Shown: piece after piece, positions 33,381 through 44,816 of the stretch
Position numbering within the stretch: the first letter of the stretch is position 1
Layout of the letters: every line of letters begins with the position of its first letter
Assembly (NCBI GenBank): GCA_007258455.2
Contig: VDFB02000003.1
Location: 45,945,889 to 46,009,888, forward strand
Source of the DNA: Sequoia sempervirens
Lineage: Eukaryota > Streptophyta > Pinopsida > Cupressales > Cupressaceae
Direction of reading: 5' to 3'
DNA length: 64,000 bases
Position numbers and translations under genes: made by a program
The notes under the pieces: model-generated
Told to the model about the DNA's origin: nothing
What the model saw: the letters and a program-made list of their open reading frames with translations, nothing else
Databases searched by the model: none

Positions 33381-35213
33381 TGTAATGTCCCTATTTTCAG
33401 GTTCTCTTGCTTTGTAGTTGGAGCTAATTTTATGGGTTTGTGTCAGCATGATCAGAGGGGTAATCTAATGATTCCAATGAGCTTAGGTGATTAGGGGGAC
33501 TCATATACCACTTTTCGGGGTGATTTTTGGCTTCTAGTGTGGTCTCCAAGAATCTTGGAGAGGGTGTCTTTATAGAAAGTCGCCCAGTCAGCTCTGTTTA
33601 TCATTATTTTTCGTCAGGATCACTCAAGTGCAGTCAATTTCCGATTTTGATGCATTCCGACAGTTTCTACAAAATGAGTATATTAATGGTTTTATTTTAA
33701 TAATTTTACTAAGGTAGCCAAATATTATTTAAAATATTTCAAGGGCGCCTTAGTGTTATAGCTTGTCGAAACCAAGATGAAATTTTTTAAATCATGGATG
33801 CATTAAATAGGAACCTTGTGTATCAAATTATCATTATTTTAATAAAAGGGTCATTTTCGAAGCTAAAGGGGAGTTTAAATTAAAAGTGAATTTTAAATAG
33901 AAGCTTCTGGAGAGTTTTGCGGGAAAAGTGTAAAAGGAGGTTATGAGAGCTCATTTGGATATGTTCAGTTTATTCTATTTCTCTGATCGAAACCCTTGTG
34001 GTTCTGGAGATTGAACCTGGTTCATCTTAGTCTATGGAGGACGAAAAACCCTCTAGGGAAAATCAATTTCGGTGGTGAAATGATTCCGCCCTAGCTGGTT
34101 TGAGAGAAAGATCATTTCAGGTCTTTCATTGTGCGCGATAATTGCTCAAGTTTGTGGGTCTCCTTTGGAGACAAACTTGGAGATAACGAAATATCCTTTG
34201 CATTTCTGGAGAGTAAGGGTTGGCAAAGTTGGTCGATATGTTTTGAATAGATCATACTATTATTGTTGGCATCTCCTGGGCATTGATGATAGTCGATTCA
34301 CAATGGAGTTTTATATAGCTGAGTGAATATTGTGAACTCTACATTCCTAGTTGGGTGTCTGAAAGGGTTTATACTTCAGTGAGGCGTGGGATTGAAGAGT
34401 ATTTTGCTACTTATATTCTTGGGTCGATTGGTGTTAACTTCTGCAGTGAAACGTCAGCCTTTGAGACCATAAATAACCTGCTCGTGAGTAATGCTGAAGG
34501 GCGTAGATATTGTGAATGAAGTGCATATGCTATTGGCTGTATTGGCACTGCTTCCTTGCTTATTCGAGAGGCTATAGGAAGGTGTCGTGTGGGTTTGGAG
34601 AGGTGTGAACTCCTTCAGACCTGCAATAACTATTGTTTGCCTATTGTGGGTTTAAGGAATGGTGTTGTTGTGTTGCTGGGCGTGTATTCCTGCCAAGAAG
34701 ATCCTCAAATACTAAGTGATAATCTTGTCATTATACTACCTGTAGCTGCAAGTCGTGGGAACACAACCAACCACCATTTCCAAACAAGGAGTCAAGCTAT
34801 CTGGTATTTATATCATAGGCTGTCCTTGTCTTCCTGAAAAGCATTTGTTGTTATCATTAATCAGCCCAGAAAAGCGTTGTAAAGAAGTTCAAACTTGTGT
34901 ACATCCATTTCAGTCCTCTAGCATTTCCCTTGGACTGAACTTTGCATGAAGTAGTTTGTAATCTATATTGCTAGGCACATATTGTTGACATTTCATATTC
35001 AGAATGTTAATGTTGAAGCTTTTCTATCGTAATAGATTATTTTCTATATTGCCATGAATGAGATTATCTATTTGGTGCTATTATTTGTCACTGAAAATCT
35101 GAAACTCTCTGAACATATAGCCCTTTTGAGATGCAATACATTTGACAAAATGGCATATGTGCCAAACTGAAACAATCGAAAAATATCGTTCAAATTTGAT
35201 GGGGGTGGTTACA
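33381..35213 (+). repeat. Solo LTR, 1833 bp, in an intron of hAT 2
   Basis: It starts TGTAATGTCCC, ends GGTTACA and is flanked by taaat (33376-33380 and 35214-35218). It shares its start and a block near GAGGACGAAAA...CCTAGCTGGTT (about 34035-34105) with the LTR at 52077-53724. Open frames inside (34129-34949) show no known motif. Confidence 0.85.
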
Positions 35214-35284
35214 TAAATTATTTTTAAAAAATTGAAGTATGCATTCTTCTTTGTTTTTAATTTTTGAATTTTTCATTTTCAAAT

Positions 35285-36480
35285 AGGTTGTTGATAGTAG
35301 ATTTGCATCCAACACAATTGTCTTGAGATGCATTGTGAAGGTGCAAGAGGCGCTTTCTGGTATGGTTGTCAACCAATCATAGTTCATATGGAGACAATCC
35401 AACACTACAAAGGCAGCAAATGTATATCAAATGATTCTAGATGACACTTGGTGGAATCATGTGGAATATCTTAGTTTCACTAAGCCTATCATGAGTATGA
35501 TCCGCTTTACTAACAAAGATAAGCCATGCTTGGGAGAGGTTTGAGATGGCATTGACTCAATGATTGAGAAGATTAAATTCATCATAAATGCAAAAGAGAA
35601 AGATCCTAAAGAACTTTCTTCAAAGAGGTGCAATCAATTTGTGTTGAGTAGTGGAACAAAATTACCACCCCACTTCATCTTCTTGCCTTTGCATTGACTC
35701 CCAAATATTACAACGAAGAGATCCTTGCTATGCCAACAATGGTGCCACCATACCGTGATGTACAAGTCAGCAAAGGGTTTGGGAAAGAACTTACTAAACT
35801 CTTCCCTAATCTTGATATGGAAAATGCAATTATAAATGGGTTTGCTAATTTTGCAATCTCCATTGGTCAAATTGTTTTCACTCTCCGTGACAAGTATAGG
35901 GAGGATTGTCACTCTTGGTGGTACCTCAATGGCCATAAATTGCCACATCTCCAAGTTCTTGCAATTGCAAGTTTATGAATTTGTACCCACTCTCTAAATT
36001 TGATTTTTTCATTTAAAATTGCTATTTTCAAATTTGAAGTTTGCTTTACAATTTAATTACTTAACAACTCTAACAAGAGCTCCCTTTGCTTCAATAGGTT
36101 GCTAGTTCTTCTTCAATTGAACAAAATTGGAGTACATACTCTTTCATCCACTCAATGAAGTGCAACCGATTGGCATCAAGTAAACCAAAGGAGCTAGTTT
36201 ACATGCATTCCAACTTGCACCTTCTTACCCAAAAAGATGATGAGTACAAGGAAGGAACAACAAAGTTGTGGGATGGAGAACCAAAGCGAACTGACTTGGA
36301 TCTTTTTCTGTTGCACAAACTTCAATTTTCTAGGAGTCAAGTAGCCAACATATTTTTAGTCCAAGTGGTAGTGGGGTTCCATGTGGTTCTCCTAATCTAC
36401 TTGCATCATCTGATGTTAATGTTGATGATGATTTTGGTCTTGATGATGACCCATATGATGCTAATTAGTGATTACATATT
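35285..36480 (+). pseudogene. hAT 2 transposase, C-terminal exons
   Basis: After an intron end at about 35285 (AG before GTTGTTGATAG) the protein goes on with RFASNTIVLRC, WRQSNTTKAANVYQMILDDTWW, LSFTKPIMSMIR, DKPCLGEV and TPHFIFLPL-like text. The last exon starts near 36099 with the dimerisation domain SSSSIEQNWSTYSFIHSMKCNRL and ELVYMHSNLHLL. It ends in a D/M-rich tail with GAT repeats (about 36430). Frames change often, so the gene is dead. Confidence 0.78.
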
Positions 36481-36646
36481 GTATTATTTTACTATTATCA
36501 TGACATTCAAGTTTGAACCTCTTTTGATATTGAATTACTAAATTTAAATTAGTATATTATATTTTCAAAATTTGAATTTTGTAATGGTTTTGTTTAGCAT
36601 ATGCATCGTATATGGCATTCTAAACTTAATTGTGTATTTAGGTTGC

Positions 36647-36647
<1 letters not shown>

Positions 36648-36701
<54 letters not shown>

Positions 36702-36731
36702 TGTATGTATGTGTGTGTGTGTGTGTGTGTT
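36648..36731. repeat. Compound microsatellite (AT)n(GTAT)n(GT)n
   Basis: An AT run passes into about nine GTAT units and then about ten GT units. A related but shorter ATAC run is in the same place of hAT 3 (53930-53955), so the seed of the array was in the parent element. Confidence 0.95.
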
Positions 36732-36959
36732 TAGTACGGAAATACCCAAAACATATCTAGCCAACCAAAAAAATCTTTCGTATCGTACCCATGTACTCGT
36801 ATAGTATGCAAACCCATACCCAATTCAACAACCTAGACTCTTAAGATATCAAAAAGAGTTTCTTACCAATCCATGCCCCTTGTGGAGTTTTATTAACAAG
36901 CGTTGATGTAGGTGATCGATTTGATAGAATAACATGCGAACTTAATTATTTCTACGGAA

Positions 36960-37760
36960 AATTTATATTTTAAGCCAAGCATCTATGCATAGCCCTTGAT
37001 TTTTCCATCATTGTCTTGTTCATTCTCTTTCAACTCCATCTTAATGTGCTGTATATGGAGTTGTCTTTTGCCTTTCTTTTCATTGGCTACAAAACTAATC
37101 ATGTTCATTCAACCAAACCTCTCCACCTTTATCTTCTTCTCTATCTAGCTTTTTACAAGAGCCTTGAATTCCTTGAATTTACTAAAAACTGCATATTTCT
37201 ATTTGAAAAAAATCATATATAAGAAACAAAAAGTAGAGATTTTCCTAGTGATGGAATTGAGACAATCCAAACACATCACTACGTATCAACTGCAAAATCC
37301 TATTTGCTCTTATGGCACTATTATGGTACTCTTCCTTGTTTTTGTTTTCCATACACACAATGTTCCACAAAAATCACAATCTAAGCAACAAGCAAAATTT
37401 CCTTCAACCATACCTTTAGCCTATGAATCTCATAGGCCATTCTCTCCAACAATTCACATTTTTTCATGCCAAAGCATTGTCATCTCTACAAGAAAAATAC
37501 AAATTCTATCCATCTCATTGCTAACATCACAAACAACAAAGCTCTTACATCCACCACTTATATTGCTTGCCTCAAAATTGAATAGTGATTTCATGGAGAA
37601 TCCTCTAGCCAACACCATTGCACCTCAAATCATCTTACAACTATCTTTGTTAAATATTACTTGCACACTTGCATCACTCAATTTACTTATAGATATCAAA
37701 TTTCTAGCCAACCTTGGACTCTGCAAAACCCCTGGGAGCATCTTAACCTTTCCATCATTA
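36960..37760 (-). pseudogene. copia protease tail and integrase fragment
   Basis: The minus strand reads PGVLQSPRLARNLISISKLSD (about 37735-37670), matching the end of copia protease. It goes on with LARGFSMKSLF, then MLWHEKM and KGMVEGNF..CCLDCDFC (about 37480-37350), the integrase zinc part, and KFKEFKALV..IEKKIKV (about 37180-37110), the start of the core. The frame is full of stops. The 270-codon plus-strand frame over the same bases is its shadow. Confidence 0.75.
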
Positions 37761-38549
37761 AACATCACCTTAACTCTTCCACACCCTTTTGAAATTATTA
37801 ATTATAAGATGAGTTGTCTCCTACGAAGACCTCACCTCCATTGTACCTTTCATATTCACAAAAGCACTCCTTGTGGGGATTCAAGTAAAAGGAAGCACCC
37901 AATTCAAACAACTATGCATCATGACATGAGTGTATACTTAAAGATGCAAAGCATATATCCCTCGCTTCTTACGTGAAGTTGTTCAATTTTGTGAAAGGGA
38001 TATCATCAAGCGCCTTTACTTTGTCAAGTTTTTAAAATCTGCACTACTTAAAATGCCCAAGTTTAATGCAATTCCAACATTTCTTCATAGGTCTTCCTAA
38101 AGATTTCAATTTGCCTCTATACTTTGATTGTTTGACCCCTAACTTGTTTTTATTTCTCTTGGGAACAACCTCTCACACACAAGGAACCCTTTGTTAGATC
38201 CTCCATGGATTTTCACCTCATTTCTTATGATAACAACGATCTAACTACATCCTCAAGTTTTAATTTAATTATGTAATACTAATGGCCATAATAAAATTAT
38301 CCCATAAATCTAGGAAGAACATAACAAAGTAATATATTTATCTCCTTCATCCATTTTAACATCAACTAAAGCTAATTGACTTAACATAATATTAAAAGCA
38401 TTAAGATGCTCTATCATAGAGTCACCATCATTCATCCTCAAAGAAGACAACTTCCATCAAAGACAGAGTTTGTTTAACTGGAACTTTGTTTGATAGAAAT
38501 ACACTAACTTATTCCATAGTTCCTTAGAGTTGGCTTTTCACGAGACAAT

Positions 38550-38775
38550 TAACAATACAAAAACCAAAAAAGCATAGCCTGATTGAACTCTTCTCATTCC
38601 TATAAATAAAAATCTTTATCCATTCATATGTTGGCAAACCCAAGGGCTGCTTTCCTAACATAACAACCCATTGATCTCTATCCAAAAGAAGATCTTTCAT
38701 CTTAAGCTTCCATAACTCAAAGTTCTAACCATTAAATGTTTCTATATCCATCCTTGAAGTGTTGTCATCTTCCTT
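38550..38775 (-). pseudogene. copia gag start on the minus strand
   Basis: From 38755 down, the minus strand reads MDIETFNG, a stop, then NFELWKLKMKDLLLDRDQW, the usual first 30 residues of copia gag. The next codons are out of frame and stop soon. Confidence 0.78.
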
Positions 38776-39347
38776 CAGACACAAGATTAACAATACACAT
38801 AGCTCCCACTCAATAAAAGATTTATCGCAAAGCCAAGATGCCCTTGCTCTCAAAGAACTAGCTAAACTTGAATCTAATAGCAAATGAAGACAAATAATAC
38901 AAATAAACCTGTTCAGTCGAAGCAATGCTGATAGAATCTTAAATATAGTAGAAAGAAATAATGGCACACTCGCAATATAGCAAGAAAATTTACCTTAGGA
39001 AACCATTCTGGATAAAAACCTAGCAAAAACAATACAATAAAATATTGTGCACTAGTGCTCAACCCCAATCTATGTGCGAGTATTTATAGGCACATCAATT
39101 TCATTCCAAGTGCATTCTTCCTTTATGTAAACATGCTAACAAACTGATTTTATATCTTCCTTTCATAAAATATTATTGCTCCAAATAATGTTTACAAAAT
39201 ACACAAAGCTTTGGCAAGGGATAATTATTCAATTGAGAGCTAGAAATAAACATACAACTGCCATTATTAATCCAACTTTGGCACCAAAATGATGATTTTC
39301 CCACAAGGGAAGTACAACATCCAATGGCTCCCTACTCTAGTAATTAT

Positions 39348-39704
39348 TTAAATTTTAATCTCCTTTATAGTATCCTTTATTCTCAAGAATAAAAGTTTTA
39401 TGGAGGCCCAAATTATGTCCAGTATGCTACATTTTATAAAACTTGGATGTCCCTTATTTTTTGCTAATTTGGGATGACCTAGTGTCCTAGCGGCATAAGG
39501 TTGCTTCTTCAAACCTACACCTTTAGACAAAAAAGAAAAAACAAGGCCTCCCATGAGCTTGTTGTGACTGAGGTCAATCCTTCTCAATTGGACAAGAGAG
39601 AAAAGTAAGGAATTCAGGTAGCCTTCCAGATTTAGTGAAGAAATATAATTGATAAAGATCATTTGTTGGAATTTGCAATATGTGATTCCAGTCCATTCAT
39701 ACAA
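39348..39704 (-). pseudogene. LRR receptor-like protein fragment
   Basis: The minus-strand frame holds YEWTGITYCKFQQ, FINYISSLNLEGYLNSLL and LVQLRRIDLSHNKLMG. This fits the end of an LRR N-terminal cap (W.GI.C) and one to two leucine-rich repeats of a plant receptor-like kinase or protein. After that the frame drifts into text without LRR spacing. There is no signal peptide, membrane segment or kinase here. It is most likely a captured or decayed exon piece. Confidence 0.45.
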
Positions 39705-39779
39705 GAACTAGGAAGATTCATTCCTAAAACAAACGCATCACTGGTTAGAAGAATGAAATAAAACAAACATAAATGATAG

Positions 39780-42000
39780 TTAGGGACTCGTTGAATAGAA
39801 AGCAAACTCATGATCTCATCTTATTGGTGGTGGTCAAAGGTTTGTTCAAATTCCAAGTAAGAGCGTTGCTTTAGATGGAGGTTAAGTTGTCATTAAACTA
39901 CTCAATCATGGGAAGCTACCCACACAAAGAGATTCTTATCTTATGATTAGGAGAAAATAAATTAACTGTTTTTTATTCTATGATTAAACAATGTCTTTAA
40001 CATATCTACGAGACTAGACAAACTTGCAGCAAGAAAATTAAATTCACCATCATACTTAAATCTGTTTCAAATTGACATCGACCCAAACACCTACACAAAC
40101 ACTCCCTTCCAAATGTAGAAGTTTCAAGAGTTATATACTTTGCATGGTCTCATGTGTATATTTTTTGTAGTTTATTTATAAACGCTTTATAAATTTCAAC
40201 TTCTCATGGCTTGTTTATGTTATTTTCAGGTAATGTTAGCTTATTTGTATTTTAAGCATTCAAATATTAATTTTTATATCCTAGTATGGATATCTTAAAT
40301 ACATCTCTGTAAAAAATGCTGAGATATTAGTCTTGAGCTATTTTATTTACTTAAAGAGTTATTTTATTGAACTTTAGAACTATTTTATTTACTACATACA
40401 TACATGGACACACAAATCTTTATTTTCATTTAAGAGTTATTTTATTTTATCTAAATTGTTTACTTTATTTTTATCTGAAAAGCTATTTTTTGGTGATGCA
40501 TTTCCTTTAATTTTGTATGTAACTTTTAATTTTGCTTTTGAAAAAGCCACCATTAATTACTTCAATAATTCTTTTGTTTTGTTTTTACTTTGAAAAGTGT
40601 AGTAAATATTATATACTTATATGTTGATATTAATATATTTTTTTAAATTTGATGCCTTTCTATTTAAAAAATAACTATGATAGCAGTTCACTACTGGCAC
40701 TTAGAGGATTTGGGTCCCATCCATTCCAGATTTGGATCTTGGTCCAATGCAAGTGGGGTGTGTCCAAGGACCACACTTCACCTATGGGCTTTGTCCCTAA
40801 TGAACCTAGGAGACCCCATGCCAAACCTAGACGCATTTTGTAAAACCCACAATGAATCTAGCAGAAAGTGATAGGTTCTTTAATTTTTTTTTACTTTTTT
40901 TATAATTCAACACATTTAAATTTAACCCATATATATCTCTATCTCAGATGATTGAATCATCAACCGAGGAAATGAGTGTTAGAAGGATGTTTAATGTCAA
41001 AAGGAAGGTTCGAGTTCTCCTTGCAATGGAAGTAGGAAATGAAGTGACCTCGACTCCCTCTTCTCGCCCACCCCACCTCTAGGCTTGCCCAATCACCCAA
41101 TGTATTGCTTTGAGTCGCATGCGGTTGGGGAGTTGCGGGGAAAACAAGGACTTTGACCAACCAACGTATTAACAAAAAGTCATTTCATACATCATTCCTC
41201 CGTCAATTTCACAACATCCCATTCATTTATTCATCAATGAAAATCCTATCCCCTAACCCAAACCCACTTCTTATTTTGGGAGTAGTGGTGCCAGGTTCCA
41301 CCTCAAAGAGATATTGATTAATAGGAAGGGGTGTGAGGAGTGGAGAGTGGAACCACTAGCCCTAAAAATTTTGTTACAAGGCATTTGAAAGACAAAATTA
41401 AAGTAATTTACCTCATTGTGAATACAAAACACAAAAATCATTCATTCTTGCTTGCAATCAAACAAATAGAGTTGAAGATTGATTGATGAAGGTTCCAAAG
41501 TGATTGGTTTGCTATTCCTACACATATGCAAGAGCCCATTCGCAATGAAGGAGATTGTAGAGGAAGATCTTTGCAAAAGAGGTTGGATTTTTTCAAAAAA
41601 AATTACATTTTTGTTTTGTTTAGAAATTATTATTTTTCCCTTTCTTCTACAAGTCTGTGGCATATGCTTAAAGTTTTTAAATTCAACTACATTTTATATT
41701 AAAAAAAAAAAAATCATTTGTTTCAAACATATTGTGTATTGTACTTGTTTCCATAGAAATTACAATGGCAGCTAGTTCAACCTTCGTGAGCCAACCTCAC
41801 TTCAAAACAAATCCAAATTCACCCCTTTGAAAATATGTTAATATGGTACAGCCAGTTCCAAGTGGTGGGGGTTATATTTTTATATGCAATGGATGTGATT
41901 TTAGTATTCAATCTCATACAATCGGGTGAAAGCCCATTTGTGTAACATCCCTGGGATGGGCATCAAAGCTTGCCTAGGGAAAAATAATGTATCGATTCTA
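39780..42000. other. No gene recognised; AT-rich with a GC-richer island
   Basis: Most of this is AT-rich DNA without motifs. A GC-richer piece at about 40690-40860, with open frames on the plus strand, and another at 41030-41170 match nothing I know. An A-run sits at 41700-41713. Confidence 0.5.
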
Positions 42001-42179
42001 TCAAAGCAAGTCATAGCATATACTAATCAGGAGGAAAAAGCAGATGAAGCAGCAAGCCGTAAATCAAATTATCATTTGCTAAAGCAAGGATCTTGAGGCA
42101 TCAAATCCCCTCCACCACCATCTAATATTCAACCTATAGAGAGCCATCCATTTTTTGCCACTTAAAGAACAACTTGTAG

Positions 42180-42777
42180 CACATAAGAGATCAAAGGGAC
42201 TGTTGGAAATAACATTTCACAATGAGTCTCGTGATATTGTCAATCAACATATTGTGAGATGTGTCTATGCAAATGGATTAGATTTCAATGTTGTTTGCTC
42301 ACCATACTAGCAACAAATGGCGAAAGCAATTAATGAGGCTCAAAGAGGGTACAAGGGTATAGGTTTTGAGGTGTGTAGCACCTTATTGGAAAAGAAGGTT
42401 AATTTTGTAGAGGATTCATTGAAAACCATGAGGGATTCTTGGACCAAGATAGAGGTATCCATCATTTTCAATGGATGGAAGGATGCAAAAAATTGACCAT
42501 TGACCAACGTTATTGTAGTGTACCCTAAAGAGGCAATTTTTTTAATGTAGTGGATTGTGAAGGGGAGGTTCAGGATGATGCATTTATTGTTAATATTCTC
42601 TATCAAGCCATTAAGTAAGTGGGGCCTTGAAACATTGTTCAAGTCAATGCACAACACCAAAAATTGTAGAGCAATTGGTTTATTGATTAAGGAGTGTTAC
42701 TCCCACATCTTTTGGACACCTTGTGCAGTTCACTCCCTCAACCTTATGCTTCAAAAAATTGGCACCAAAATTGATTG
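42180..42777 (+). pseudogene. hAT 3 transposase, core exon
   Basis: Mixed frames give LLEITFHNESRDIVNQHIVRCVYANGLDFNVV (about 42197-42298), INEAQRGYKGIG, a DUF659-like IIFNGWKDAKN and LTNVIVVYPKEAIF (about 42460-42545), then SHIFWTPCAVHSLNLMLQKIGTKID (about 42703-42777). The usual SDGW is FNGW here. Stops and at least two shifts are present. The text resumes after the 478-bp LTR at 43256 with DWIKQVYGKAKDAQMFI. Confidence 0.8.
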
Positions 42778-43255
42778 TGTTGATTTAAGATAGCTTCGGT
42801 CAGATATAAATGATGATTGCATTCATGCATCATCATCATTTATATTTAAGCAAACTGTTCTTAAAAATTTAAAACCATCAAATAAGATTTTCGAATTTCA
42901 GATGTTGATCAAAATTCGTAAATAGATAAATCGAAATTTATATTAGATGATTGTTGAAAACACACATCTTAGTCTTTGTTAAACACCGAATGACTTCAGT
43001 TGTTAAGGAAGCCCGCGCGCTCAAGGGACATGTCCTCTCATGAGACGCGTCTCTCCTTGAGGCGTGTCTCCAACATATAAATGGGACGTCATTCCTTCAT
43101 TTGCAAGATATGGAAATCGATAGATGTTCTGCAATCAGCACATTCTAAATACAGAAATATAAATCTGACTTAGAATTCTTACACAGTATTTAAGACTTAG
43201 AATTTACATAGGTCTTTTAGGGTCCTGCTCTGATAAGATTTGATAACATTTAACA
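42778..43255 (+). repeat. Solo LTR, 478 bp, in hAT 3 coding sequence
   Basis: It starts TGTTGATTTAAG, ends CATTTAACA and is flanked by gattg (42773-42777 and 43256-43260). The hAT reading KID and WIKQ rejoins without it. A TATA box (TATAAAT, about 43076) is preceded by two perfect palindromes, GGACATGTCC (43026-43035) and GAGACGCGTCTC (43042-43053). Its small size suits a copia family. Confidence 0.88.
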
Positions 43256-43603
43256 GATTGGATCAAACAAGTGTATGGTAAGGCTAAAGACGCCCAAATG
43301 TTCATCACCAACCACCATATGTCACAAGACATATTCAAAAAATTCTCAAAATTAAAGCTATTAAGGTAAGGAAGCAATAAAATTTATTAAATATTTAAAA
43401 TTTTAATATTTATGTTTCACTTTAATATTTTTAATTGATTTTTAAAGTTAAGTTTATGTTTTCTTCTTTAAGAAGTTAAAAATCTTTTTTTTTCTATTGA
43501 ATAGGTTGTCGAGACCCATTTTGCCTCCAACATAATTGTCTTAAGACAAATTGTGAAGGTTTGAAAGGCACTCTCTAACATTGTCATTAACCAAAATTGG
43601 TCA
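43256..43603 (+). pseudogene. hAT 3 transposase, middle piece with an intron
   Basis: The coding text WIKQVYGKAKDAQMFITNHHMSQDIF and LKLLR is followed by an AT-rich intron (about 43368-43503) and then VVETHFASNIIVLRQIVKV, at the same place as in hAT 2. A 1.2-kb LTR insertion cuts it near 43603. Confidence 0.75.
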
Positions 43604-44816
43604 TGTAGACACCTAAAAATGTTCTAAGCATATCGAACACTTGATCTCGCTTACTAACATCATTTTCTCATCATTATCACCTAATTCATCTATTTAGTTA
43701 AATAATGTCAATTATTTAGTTAAATTCATCCTATTCTCCTATTAATTGAATAACTAAGGATATTTGGTTAATTCATTATTTTCATGCTAATGTTCCTCTC
43801 ATTTGATTAAATAATGCAAATTGTTTAATTAAATGCCATAATTCTCTTTGATTAAATAATTCCTAATTGTTTGATTAAAGGTCCTAATTCCTCCACTTGC
43901 ACAATTAAATGATTTCTTAAATTGTTTAATTCACTAATTATCCTTCCAATCCTCCAACTTCTCCAACTTGCACAAAAATATTCCCTTGAAATATTCCCTT
44001 TTCAAATTCAAATATTTCCCTCCAAATGGAAATACCTCTAACATGGCTTCCTAAAATTAAGGGAATTGGTTGAGTCTCTTATGGATTTTAGACCATTGAT
44101 CTAATCCTTGATCCATGCATCATGTAATCTCAACCACTTGATCAATCCTTGATCCATGTCTTCATCTCTCATTCGATTTCATCCCTTGATCATCCTTTTC
44201 TATCCTCACCGTTGATCAATATCTCTCAAATCTATAAATACCAAGCCCGTTTCCTATCATTTCAGCCACAAGCCTTCAAGCAAAGTTATAATCTCGAATT
44301 GATGACTCCATTGGAGCAATTTGAGAGCATCTTCTAAATCAACTTCATCAATCTTCATCATCAAAGCTTTTGCACAACAATGGATAATGCATAAACTGAG
44401 ACATCCATATCCACATCCACTCATTATGCATTAATCCACAATGGGATTGAGAGGTTTGCATAATGCATAGTTGCCAGGAGACGCAGGGTACGGGTACTGG
44501 TACGAGGACGGGGACGGGGACACCAATAAAATTAGGGTATGTGAATTAAATGAATAAGGAGACGGCTATTTTATATGTAAATGATTCACCGTAAATTTTG
44601 GGTACGGGGATTGGTACGTTGTCTGTGTTCCCAAAATGGAGTTTCCCGGCAACTATACATAATAGTTAGGTTCAATTTGCTTTAATTCTAGTTAATTTGC
44701 TTTGATTTGAATCTCTTTATTGTGTTAATCAAATTTCATTGAGAATATGTCTTTGATTGATCATTATCTTGTCTAATTTGCTTTGATTCAATGTTATTTG
44801 ATCAATTGATTTCACA
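43604..44816 (+). repeat. Tat-type LTR, about 1.2 kb, in hAT 3
   Basis: It starts TGTAGACACC and ends GATTTCACA. The TATA box TATAAATA is at 44233-44240. The first half is full of TTAATTAAATAAT words like the Tat LTRs at 8585 and 61295. The target duplication is unclear: tcat lies on both sides (43601-43604 and 44820-44823), one base overlapping the LTR, so the exact ends may be off by 1-3 bases. It holds a small element at 44466-44657. Confidence 0.65.
44466..44657. mobile_element. Small inverted-repeat element (MITE-like)
   Basis: The left CATAGTTGCCAGGAGAC and the complement of the right end TATAGTTGCCGGGAAAC form imperfect terminal inverted repeats of 17 bp. cataat lies on both sides (about 44459-44465 and 44656-44662), but the exact duplication is unclear. 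The inside carries GGGTACGGGTAC and GACGGGGACGGGGAC words like the hAT subterminal DNA here. No coding capacity. Confidence 0.5.

Larger units (their letters stand above)
32520..36740 (+). mobile_element. hAT transposon 2 (ends not fixed)
   Basis: hAT transposase pieces run from about 32630 to 36480 on the plus strand. It is close in sequence to hAT 3 (42100-54000) and more distant from hAT 1. The downstream part (CATGACATTCAAGTTTGA near 36500, TTCTAAACTTAATT near 36620) also matches hAT 3 at about 53820-53920, so the shared element goes on past the coding region to at least 36740. I could not fix the terminal repeats or target duplication. A solo LTR occupies an intron at 33381-35213. Confidence 0.7.
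36950..39310 (-). mobile_element. Truncated Ty1/copia remnant
   Basis: On the minus strand an LTR-like part with a TATA box (about 39069-39084) leads to gag (from 38755), a protease tail and an integrase start, and the element is cut at about 36950. RT and RNase H are missing. There is no clear primer site. It is a different family from the element at 8966-16345, though its gag and protease tail look alike. Confidence 0.7.

Noticed and set aside
34129..34949. Frames inside the 1833-bp solo LTR
   Set aside because: They lie within U3-R-U5 of an LTR and show no known domain.
37164..37976. 270-codon plus-strand open frame
   Set aside because: The minus strand over the same bases reads copia protease-tail and integrase motifs; the plus frame has no family motif and is its shadow.
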